NCBI GenBank assembly: GCA_002495845.1
Contig: DAHF01000016.1
Location: 1,689-9,907 of the forward strand
Origin: Sulfolobus sp. UBA167
Lineage (GTDB): Archaea > Thermoproteota > Thermoprotei_A > Sulfolobales > Sulfolobaceae
Direction of reading: 5' to 3'
DNA length: 8,219 bases
In this document: piece after piece, positions 1-6,039 of the stretch
Position numbering within the stretch: position 1 is the stretch's first letter
How the letters are laid out: each line of letters opens with the position of its first letter
The notes under the pieces: generated by a model
Seen by the model: the letters and a program-made list of their open reading frames with translations, nothing else
Database searches by the model: none
What the model was told of the DNA's origin: nothing
Program-made: the position numbers and the translations under genes

Positions 1-271
1 GTTATATACCTTAGATTACGTAGAAGCAAATTCAGTTTTTGATTTTAAAATGAAAATAATTAATCTAGATATTATTAATGGAGAGAAAGGGGGATGGAAG
101 GAGAAAGGAGTTGAGGTGATGAAATTCCTCATCTCTCAATTGAAGGATGGGATAATGTTAGGTTCCAGGAAAAGCACGGGTTACGGTCTCGTCAAGCTAA
201 GCGAAGCGAAATACATTTTAAAGAAGTTAGATAACGGAGAAATAAAGGTTGCCAAGGAGGGAGAGCTATGA
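1..271 (+). CDS. Cas7/Csm3-like RAMP subunit, C-terminal part (5' truncated by window)
   Basis: The reading frame is open from base 2 to the TGA at 269-271, giving 89 residues with no start inside the window. An internal ATG at 50 is in frame, but it would cut into a conserved-looking beta strand, so it is probably not the real start. The fragment has the layout of a Cas7-family C-terminus: a strand-rich stretch (SVFDFKMKIINLDI), an alpha helix (VEVMKFLISQLKDG), then the glycine-rich loop LGSRKSTGYGLVKL that is typical of Csm3/Cmr4/Csx7 RAMP folds. By family knowledge such subunits form the backbone that binds crRNA and target RNA; the catalytic Asp region, if present, lies upstream. Its stop overlaps the next start as ATGA, so it belongs to the same operon. 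RAMP identity is fairly secure; the exact subfamily is not. Confidence 0.8.
   Translation, partial: LYTLDYVEANSVFDFKMKIINLDIINGEKGGWKEKGVEVMKFLISQLKDGIMLGSRKSTGYGLVKLSEAKYILKKLDNGEIKVAKEGEL
255..260 (+). promoter_or_regulatory. Shine-Dalgarno site for the Csx7-like gene
   Basis: AGGAGG lies 7 bases before the ATG at 268, inside the end of the preceding gene. It supports this start and independent initiation within the operon despite the ATGA overlap. Confidence 0.65.
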
Positions 272-1131
272 CGGTCTTAATAAGGAAGGACATTCTAAAG
301 AGGAAGGTAGAGATTTACGGTGAGGTGGAGACTTTATCTCCTTTGAGGATAGGAAAGGGCAGAGGAGAGACCAATCCCGAGTCCGCAGCCTCGATGCAGA
401 TCTTGAGGACATATGATGAGAAACCTTTGATACCCGGTAGCAGTTGGAAAGGAATTTTCAGATCCACTGGAGAGAAAATAGCTAAAGAAAAGGGGATTTT
501 CACTTGCACCGGTTTAACTAAGCAAACTTGCATGGACAGGATTTTAGGTGAGGTTCAAAAGCTGATGTCTGATGACGTGGAAAAAGCGGTAGAACGGGTG
601 TGGGATGATACGTGCATCAACTGTAAGATTTTCGGAGCCCCTTCCCTTTACTCAGCAATATCAATATTCGATTCTGTTGCAACAAAATATACTATAGGAT
701 ACAGACCCATGATAGCCATAAGCAGAGACACAGGGGCTGTGACTAAGAGCGCTTTAGTCACGACCGAGTACGTTGAACCGGGGTCGATCTTTCCTTTCAA
801 GCTGATAGGAAACAACCTTCCAAACTACGCAATAGGTTACATCATAAAAATTATGAGGTACATTAACGACGGTTTAGTTCAGGTAGGAGGGAACAAGAGC
901 AGAGGTTTCGGTTTCGTGACCTTCTCCAAGTTGAGCTTGGAGGTGACCGATTACGAAGTCAAACCTAACGATAAAGAGGGCAAACTTGAGGCATTGGATG
1001 AGATTGATAAGGAGGTCTCGATCGAGTTACCTAAGGATGTTAAAGGGAAAGAATTCTTCGAGAAGACGAAACCTTTAGAGGAGGTGTTTAACCATGCAAG
1101 GATACTCTTCCCACAAAGTAATTTACACTGA
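268..1131 (+). CDS. csx7: Type III CRISPR RAMP protein, Csx7-like (Cas7 backbone subunit)
   Basis: This 287-aa protein is a Cas7-type RAMP, best matched from memory to the SSO1426/Csx7 family of type III-D complexes. Visible family marks are the N-terminal strand ending LSPLRIGKGRG (23-33), the signature LIPGSSWKGIFRS (54-66), a CxxC pair (C116, C119) with C80 and C88 that probably binds zinc, the segment IFGAPSLYSAI after it, and the glycine-rich loop VGGNKSRGFGFV (206-217). A Lys/Glu-rich tail follows from about residue 230. Aligned on PGSS, the position of the Csm3 target-RNA-cleaving Asp holds Ala41 in a Ser/Ala run, with no acidic residue nearby, so this subunit may bind but not cut. The start is set by AGGAGG 7 bases upstream and by the ATGA overlap with the previous gene. 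The 3' end overlaps the next gene by 38 bases. Confidence 0.85.
   Translation: MTVLIRKDILKRKVEIYGEVETLSPLRIGKGRGETNPESAASMQILRTYDEKPLIPGSSWKGIFRSTGEKIAKEKGIFTCTGLTKQTCMDRILGEVQKLMSDDVEKAVERVWDDTCINCKIFGAPSLYSAISIFDSVATKYTIGYRPMIAISRDTGAVTKSALVTTEYVEPGSIFPFKLIGNNLPNYAIGYIIKIMRYINDGLVQVGGNKSRGFGFVTFSKLSLEVTDYEVKPNDKEGKLEALDEIDKEVSIELPKDVKGKEFFEKTKPLEEVFNHARILFPQSNLH
1078..1086 (+). promoter_or_regulatory. Strong Shine-Dalgarno site deciding the start at 1094
   Basis: GAGGAGGTG lies 7 bases before ATG 1094 and contains GAGGTG, which is complementary to the archaeal 16S rRNA 3' end. It sits inside the coding sequence of the upstream gene. An in-frame TAG at 1076-1078 excludes any earlier start, so the 38-base overlap with the Csx7-like gene looks real. 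Confidence 0.75.
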
Positions 1132-1909
1132 GAGAAATCTAACCCCAATAGTCAAGGTTCCGGCAACTTTGACCGTTGTATCACAGCATCTCCACATCTC
1201 AGAAGATCCTAAACCTTTGCCTTCTGTTATATCACAAGGAGATGTATCAAATATAATAAAGGAATTCATCTCAGGGAAGAATCCAAATCTTGACGATTAC
1301 TTTGAAAAGGATTACGTGAAGTTCATGAACACTGAAAAAGGTCTAGTGATCCCAGGGAACACAGTGAAAGGAATTATAAGAAGCAGGTTAGAATTATTGA
1401 TGGATTGCGCGTGTTACAATTGTCTGAGTAATAAACCTTCCAAGACTAAAAGTAATAAATACATAAGCATATTTCATCCTAAGAGGAAATACAGCGATAG
1501 ATTCGATCCGGATAGAGGTAGGGAAGTTTGCTACGTCTGCGATCTCTTTGGAAACGCGGGGTTGGCAAGCAGGGTGAACTTCAGCGACATGGAATTTCAT
1601 GAAGGTAAGGTGAGTTTCGTTAAAAAAAGAGGGATGACTTATCAGGTAGTAGAGAAGGGTTCCGTCTTCAAGGGAAACATCGTGCTTAATAATCCTAAGC
1701 CTGACGAGATAGGAATGTTGCTCTACGGCGCTGGATACAGAGGACAAGGGAAATGGAAGACTTTGCTGATGGGAAGGTTCAAGTACGAGGACAAAGATTT
1801 TGGCAGAGTTAAATTCAACATTTCAATAGATAATGCAGATTCTTATCTCAACTCTTTTTTAAACTCACATAAAAATCACGTGCACGACGTAGAGGAGGAT
1901 TGGAAATGA
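1094..1909 (+). CDS. Type III CRISPR RAMP protein (Cas7-like, zinc-binding)
   Basis: This 271-aa protein is a second Cas7-type RAMP. It carries the signature GLVIPGNTVKGIIRSRLE (83-100), a cysteine cluster CACYNC (105-110) paired with CYVC (146-149) followed by DLFGNAGLASRV, and a C-terminal glycine-containing part (YGAGYRGQG 211-219, then LMGRF and FGRVKF). The five cysteines suggest a zinc site, as in many type III Cas7 subunits. Asp73 (in EKDYVKF) lies 14 residues before the PG of the signature, close to the catalytic Asp spacing of Csm3, so it is a candidate RNase residue; this is inference. By position just before cas10 it resembles the S. solfataricus SSO1427 gene, recalled from memory. 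The start is well supported by GAGGAGGTG, and the stop overlaps the next small gene as ATGA. Subfamily name not assigned. Confidence 0.8.
   Translation: MQGYSSHKVIYTERNLTPIVKVPATLTVVSQHLHISEDPKPLPSVISQGDVSNIIKEFISGKNPNLDDYFEKDYVKFMNTEKGLVIPGNTVKGIIRSRLELLMDCACYNCLSNKPSKTKSNKYISIFHPKRKYSDRFDPDRGREVCYVCDLFGNAGLASRVNFSDMEFHEGKVSFVKKRGMTYQVVEKGSVFKGNIVLNNPKPDEIGMLLYGAGYRGQGKWKTLLMGRFKYEDKDFGRVKFNISIDNADSYLNSFLNSHKNHVHDVEEDWK
1892..1898 (+). promoter_or_regulatory. Shine-Dalgarno site for the 51-aa gene
   Basis: GAGGAGG is placed 7 bases before ATG 1906. It is one of the best ribosome sites in the operon and is the main evidence that the tiny downstream reading frame is translated. Confidence 0.65.
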
Positions 1910-2061
1910 TTTTATGTTTCAAAAAAGATTTGAGTATTGAAATAAACGGGTCTGAATGCATAACTAAAGCTGAGGTTAAAGAAGAGAAAATTGGAGATAA
2001 GTTCCGAATAATTTACGATAAAGGTTCTTACATCGAGGAAAGGGTGATGGGAAATTATTAG
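1906..2061 (+). CDS. Small 51-aa protein of unknown function inside the type III operon
   Basis: The reading frame runs from ATG 1906 to TAG 2059-2061 and encodes 51 residues beginning MILCFKKDLSIEINGSE and ending ERVMGNY. It fills the gap between the 271-aa RAMP gene and cas10. Support for expression: the start overlaps the upstream stop as ATGA, a GAGGAGG lies 7 bases before the ATG, and the stop is followed directly by the cas10 ribosome site. Composition is hydrophilic and Lys/Glu-rich with alternating patterns that suggest two or three beta strands (LSIEINGS, KFRIIYDKGSYIEERV). It lacks the long helices expected of a Cas11 small subunit, has two isolated cysteines and no known motif. It might be an accessory subunit, a vestigial fragment of a RAMP, or a translational spacer. 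I do not recognise the family. Confidence 0.6.
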   Translation: MILCFKKDLSIEINGSECITKAEVKEEKIGDKFRIIYDKGSYIEERVMGNY

Positions 2062-2066
2062 AGGAG
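2061..2066 (+). promoter_or_regulatory. Shine-Dalgarno site for cas10 (TTG start)
   Basis: GAGGAG begins on the last base of the preceding stop codon and lies 11 bases before TTG 2078. The spacing is somewhat long, but an in-frame TGA at 2045-2047 and the lack of ATG or GTG nearby leave TTG 2078 as the only sensible start. Confidence 0.5.
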
Positions 2067-2077
2067 TTTACAGACCA

Positions 2078-4519
2078 TTGAAGAATAGAGTAGAATTCGT
2101 AGACGAGGAAAGGAATCGGAAGGCTTTTCAAAGCCTGGTTGATTTCACTGCAAATTCAATTTTACTGTTATCAGAGAAAATAGAAACCCCGGAGGACCTA
2201 GCCAGCGCCTTGGCTGACACGATTTCCCTAGTTTACAAGGCACCCATGGTTTTGTCGCCCATACCATACACTTCTAAAAGTTCAATAATTGCTAACAACT
2301 TCGATTACCTTACAGCTTACGTCATTAATAGATACGGAGAGAAAGTATCCCCTTCTAATGTATTGGACGTGAAGCCTGATCTCTTCATGAAAATATTAAA
2401 ATACACTTCATATTCAATGATTGAAAATATTTACGAGGCTATGCTCTCGACTCCCGCAGACACGCGCCCAGGGAAGAACTTCTCTTCCTTAGCTTCCCAC
2501 ATGAATCTCACTTCGCTGATAGGATGGTTGATATTTGGCGAATCTAAGGACATACCTTACTATAGATTGGCAGCAATACTTCACGACGCGGGGAAAATAA
2601 TCAAACCCGAAGCTCACATCGACGGGGGAAGACAGTTCTTTAATGAGGTCATTCAAAGAGTGAAGGAAGAGGAACACAAAGGGAACGTTCTCGATTATTT
2701 ATTAACAGTTAAAGACAGGGTTGAGAAACATCATTCCACAGATTTCAAACCAGATCATATAGCTGCAGAAAATGAGAGGTTCCCTAACCAGATGATCGAA
2801 GATGCGTTTTCAAGGAACTCGGAGTGTAAGCCTTTCTTGGACATGCTTCATCAGAAGAGCACAGCAGATTCCATTAGTATTGAAAATGAACTCGTGAAAA
2901 AATTAGGAAAAGAAGAATACATGAGGAGGTATGAGAAATGTTCTGCGTTGGCTTATGAAAACGTCAAAAACTTGAAGGGGAAGGGAGCGAAAAGTAACCT
3001 CAGTAACCTTGAAGGTTACAAGGGGAACGACAACCGCGTCAAGGGATACTTGTATTACATAAATTTCCCAGGGGTTCAATCCTTCATAGAATACTTCAGC
3101 GATCTAAAGGATGTATCCACTGCAAGCTTCATGGTGGACTTCATCGTGTCAACACTGCCTTTCGTCCACTTCGATAATTTGCTTTCATACAAGACCAGAC
3201 TTCCCTTAGAGGCATTGCTCGCAGTCAGCGGAGGGCATTCATTCCTGGTGGGAAGATCCGACGTGAAGCCTGAGGACTTCATCAACGAGTTACAGAACGA
3301 TGAGCTATTGAGGAACCTCGACGTGAGCCTTCCGATCACTTACAAGCCCTTCTTAGTTGATGAGGAACTTGCACCTTACGATACTGCGGACTTGATAAGG
3401 GAATCGCAATTCGAGAGCCTAAAGTTTAAGGGTTCAGCTACGCTCTCGCTCGGGTTACATAGGATCTGCGATAACTGCAAGGAGAGGCCCGCGGTGGAGA
3501 AGGTGATGGACCAATACTTATGCTCAAGGTGTAAAGAGGTGAGGGAGCTTTCCAACAAAAGAGGATTTTCAGCCAGAGTTGCCCCTATATACAAGATAGG
3601 AGCGAGCGAAGTCAGCTTAGGTTACAACAACACGAATCCCATGGAGTTCGTTTCGGGAGCTAGATCCGATGGGGACTCCAGATACGTTAGCGTGATAAAG
3701 TTCGACGCCAACGACGCTTCCACGTACTTCGCCAACACTTTGACGTGGAGCGAGTACGTAGACAAGAGCTTTTACACCGATTATTGGATAAAGAGAAGTC
3801 TCAGGGAAACTGTGGAAAAGTATTACGAAATAAACCAAGAAATGACGAAGAGGTTGATAGCAGGAATTCAATTCTTGGGAGGAGACGAAGGTCTGATCAT
3901 CTCCCCCTCATTAATTTCAATCAATTTCATGATAGACATGGTGAAGAGGGTTCACGAGAAAACGGGTGTAACCTTCAAGGTGGGGTTGGTCACTGTGAAG
4001 CCTGATCATCCAATACAATTCGCGATTGCAACTGCAGAGAGGATAATGGACAAGGCTAAGATAGAGAAGAGCGAGAAAGTCAAAGAAGAAGAGGAAGAAG
4101 TTGACAGGAATTCAATGGGAGTGCTGGTCTCATCGTCATTCGTTTCTCCCTCTGTGATAGGGAGCTTCCAAAAGGTAGGAGACTCAACGGTGCTCACGTT
4201 CAAGAACAGAATTAGTGACGTAGAGGAGATCGTGAAAATGGCGAAGCCAAACCTCTCAAAGGACGAAAAGGAAGATGACGATTTCAAAAATTTCGTGAAG
4301 GAAATGGAGAGCGTTGTTGAGTTCCATTTCGCGCACAAGAACATCAATGATACGCTCATCTATTTAATTAGGGAAAGCGTAAGGCATAAAAAATATTCTC
4401 AGCTTATAGAGAAAGTCCTCAAGAGTTACAAAGGAAAGGAGGTAAAGGAAATAAGTTTATTGGATATTTATTTTACCTTGAAAAGTATAGATTTAGGATA
4501 CTTTAAGGTGAGAAAATGA
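2078..4519 (+). CDS. cas10: Cas10, large subunit of type III effector (HD nuclease plus palm/cyclase)
   Basis: This 813-aa protein is the signature subunit of type III systems. An HD phosphohydrolase domain is seen as H141, then ILHDAGK with H169-D170, H180 and HH at 218-219; in the family it cuts ssDNA near the transcription site. The HD motif follows about 140 residues of N-terminal sequence. Palm 1 starts near residue 323 (YLYYINFPGVQSFIEYF). A zinc ribbon follows with C464, C467, C482 and C485. Palm 2 has the metal-binding strand IKFDANDAS (540-548; D543, D546) and the cyclase turn GGDEG (601-605), which differs from the canonical GGDD. A Lys/Glu-rich stretch (659-677) leads into the helical C-terminal domain. 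In the family, target RNA binding turns on cyclic oligoadenylate synthesis from ATP. The start is TTG; the stop overlaps the next gene as ATGA. Confidence 0.95.
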   Translation: MKNRVEFVDEERNRKAFQSLVDFTANSILLLSEKIETPEDLASALADTISLVYKAPMVLSPIPYTSKSSIIANNFDYLTAYVINRYGEKVSPSNVLDVKPDLFMKILKYTSYSMIENIYEAMLSTPADTRPGKNFSSLASHMNLTSLIGWLIFGESKDIPYYRLAAILHDAGKIIKPEAHIDGGRQFFNEVIQRVKEEEHKGNVLDYLLTVKDRVEKHHSTDFKPDHIAAENERFPNQMIEDAFSRNSECKPFLDMLHQKSTADSISIENELVKKLGKEEYMRRYEKCSALAYENVKNLKGKGAKSNLSNLEGYKGNDNRVKGYLYYINFPGVQSFIEYFSDLKDVSTASFMVDFIVSTLPFVHFDNLLSYKTRLPLEALLAVSGGHSFLVGRSDVKPEDFINELQNDELLRNLDVSLPITYKPFLVDEELAPYDTADLIRESQFESLKFKGSATLSLGLHRICDNCKERPAVEKVMDQYLCSRCKEVRELSNKRGFSARVAPIYKIGASEVSLGYNNTNPMEFVSGARSDGDSRYVSVIKFDANDASTYFANTLTWSEYVDKSFYTDYWIKRSLRETVEKYYEINQEMTKRLIAGIQFLGGDEGLIISPSLISINFMIDMVKRVHEKTGVTFKVGLVTVKPDHPIQFAIATAERIMDKAKIEKSEKVKEEEEEVDRNSMGVLVSSSFVSPSVIGSFQKVGDSTVLTFKNRISDVEEIVKMAKPNLSKDEKEDDDFKNFVKEMESVVEFHFAHKNINDTLIYLIRESVRHKKYSQLIEKVLKSYKGKEVKEISLLDIYFTLKSIDLGYFKVRK

Positions 4520-5118
4520 AATTCAAAGTAAGCCTGAAAAATCTGAATTCGTTAACTGTAGGTAACAGCTCTAGGATAGCTCACGTAGATATAGGATTCA
4601 ACGACATGGGAATACCCGGCTCAGCGATTAAAGGAGCGATGAGGACAGCTATATCCTGGGCAATAGGGAACGGACTACTCCAAGGGTTCACGTCGTGCGG
4701 TCAGGTAAACCCTGAGAAAATCATCGATGCCCACAAGAACGGAGCGTGCGACGTATGCAAGCTGTATGGATATCCCAACCATGAAGGCGTTTTAAGGGTC
4801 TCGTCAATCAAGGTTGATGACGTAAAGGTGCTCACTAGAGTTTCCATAAAGGACGAGACTAACACTTCAAAGGAAGGTGCGTTGTTCAAACAGGAGGTAA
4901 TACCCCCTGAACGGGAGTTCACCTTCGAGGTGGAACTCTTCAGCGACGACTGCAGAATGATTGAATTAACCCTTTTTTCATTATATTTCTTGAGATTTTG
5001 GAGGTTAGGTAGGGGAGGAATGATCGACCTGAAGGTGGACGAAATGAAGGCAGACGAAATGAAGAAATGTCCCTCCCTGGAGGTAAAGAAATACTTAGGT
5101 GATTGGTTATGGCAGTGA
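4516..5118 (+). CDS. Small Cas7-like RAMP subunit of type III complex
   Basis: At 200 aa this is a near-minimal RAMP. It shows VDIGFNDMGIPGSAIKGAMRTAI (signature IPGSAIKG at 33-40), a cysteine set C61, C78, C81 (CDVCKLYGY, as in the zinc motif of other Cas7 subunits here), and a short glycine-rich C-terminal loop RLGRGGMIDLKV (163-174). Asp25 lies only 9 residues before the PG, a shorter spacing than in Csm3, so whether it can act as a catalytic Asp is unclear. Residues 176-180 and 181-185 come from a 15-base tandem duplication (DEMKA/DEMKK). The gene starts in an ATGA overlap with cas10, with GGTGAG just upstream, and overlaps the next gene by 10 bases. It corresponds by position to a small RAMP that follows cas10 in Sulfolobales III-D loci (from memory). 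An assignment to the Cas5 group is less likely because the next gene fits that better. Confidence 0.75.
   Translation: MKFKVSLKNLNSLTVGNSSRIAHVDIGFNDMGIPGSAIKGAMRTAISWAIGNGLLQGFTSCGQVNPEKIIDAHKNGACDVCKLYGYPNHEGVLRVSSIKVDDVKVLTRVSIKDETNTSKEGALFKQEVIPPEREFTFEVELFSDDCRMIELTLFSLYFLRFWRLGRGGMIDLKVDEMKADEMKKCPSLEVKKYLGDWLWQ
5097..5102 (+). promoter_or_regulatory. Ribosome site choosing ATG 5109 for the Csx10-like gene
   Basis: AGGTGA ends 6 bases before ATG 5109 but directly abuts the possible TTG start at 5103, so ATG 5109 is the better start. The site lies within the end of the upstream gene. Confidence 0.6.
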
Positions 5119-6038
5119 TTCTCAGAATAATTCCCAAGGAGCCCGTCTCTTTCTACACTAGAGCAATAAAGTCTTATTACTTCAGCACGAAGGATTACGT
5201 TCCTTCAACCACGGTGAGAGGTTCGCTGTTGGAGGCATATTTAAGGAAGACCAGCATGGAAGACTTGTACAAGAAGATGGACTCCTTCTACGTTAGCCCT
5301 GCTTTCCCTGTGAGTTCAGCTCCAGCACATCCATTTTTGCCTGCAATATCAAGGAAAAGTGACGACTTCGCTGAGGAGCCCAATTCACTTCAAATCAAGA
5401 GCTTGAAGGAAGATCTACAGAGAATGCTTGACGAAATAAAAGAGAAAATTTCTAAAGATCAGTATCCGAAACCTAAACCGGGCACGGTCGTCAAGTTGAC
5501 GGACTCGAATTCCACTCCTTATAAATACAAATCAATTAAATTCAATTCAATAATTAATATGCATGTAGCAATAAACAGGACGCACGGGTCAGCGGAGGCA
5601 GGAATGTTGTACGTGTACGAATACAAAGAAATGGGAGATTTATGGGCAATTGCAAGCGAGGATCTAGGCGTCAATGAGGCTTACATAGGGAAATCAAGAT
5701 ATAAAGGAGCCGGAAAAGTGGAGGTAAAGAAGGTTAAAGATTACAAAATGTCCTATCCTAAGGATGGAGATTGGGCTTACTGCCTAAGTCCATGCCTCGA
5801 CAGATTTTTAGATAAAACGTTCTTCGAGTATGATGAAGCTTTAGGCAAGGAAGAAATGTATAACTCATGGTTCACTTACAAAGACCTCATGGGCAGAAAA
5901 CCTCTCTTGAAGGTCATGTCCCCTGGATCAATAGTGAAAGTGAAGAAGATCTACGACTTGGATCAATTGAAGCCAGCGGGACTGAATTTCATGATTAAAA
6001 TAAACGACTTGAGGTCCTTCCTGTTAGGGGTGCAATGA
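5109..6038 (+). CDS. csx10: Csx10-like Cas5-group RAMP of type III-D
   Basis: The 309-aa protein has the layout of Csx10/Csm4-type Cas5 proteins: an N-terminal strand (MAVILRIIPKEPVSFY), the RAMP signature in the weak form DYVPSTTVRGSLLEAYL (29-45), a Pro-rich segment (FPVSSAPAHPFLPAI, 66-80), a predicted charged helix (96-116), the motif INMHVAINRTHGSAEAGMLY (149-168), and the glycine-rich loop YIGKSRYKGAGKVEV (192-206). In type III complexes this subunit pairs with Cas10 at the base and holds the 5' tag of the crRNA. Only two cysteines are present (C225, C229), after the glycine loop and unlike the zinc sites of the Cas7 paralogues. A TTG at 5103 would add two residues, but spacing of the ribosome site favours ATG 5109. 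One base separates its stop from the next ATG. Cas5 group fairly sure; the Csx10 name rests on the motif and III-D-like context. Confidence 0.78.
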   Translation: MAVILRIIPKEPVSFYTRAIKSYYFSTKDYVPSTTVRGSLLEAYLRKTSMEDLYKKMDSFYVSPAFPVSSAPAHPFLPAISRKSDDFAEEPNSLQIKSLKEDLQRMLDEIKEKISKDQYPKPKPGTVVKLTDSNSTPYKYKSIKFNSIINMHVAINRTHGSAEAGMLYVYEYKEMGDLWAIASEDLGVNEAYIGKSRYKGAGKVEVKKVKDYKMSYPKDGDWAYCLSPCLDRFLDKTFFEYDEALGKEEMYNSWFTYKDLMGRKPLLKVMSPGSIVKVKKIYDLDQLKPAGLNFMIKINDLRSFLLGVQ

Positions 6039-6039
6039 A

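Noticed and set aside
50..271. Independent small 73-aa gene from ATG 50
   Set aside because: The frame is open upstream to the window edge and the residues before ATG 50 continue the expected Cas7 strand, so it is the end of a larger gene.
1394..1747. Minus-strand open frame of 117 codons antisense to the 271-aa RAMP gene
   Set aside because: The plus-strand frame has strong RAMP motifs and a strong ribosome site; the antisense product shows no domain.
4006..4359. Minus-strand open frame of 117 codons antisense to cas10
   Set aside because: It is Ser/Phe/Leu-rich low-complexity sequence mirroring the Glu/Lys-rich codons of cas10, with no ribosome site or promoter seen.
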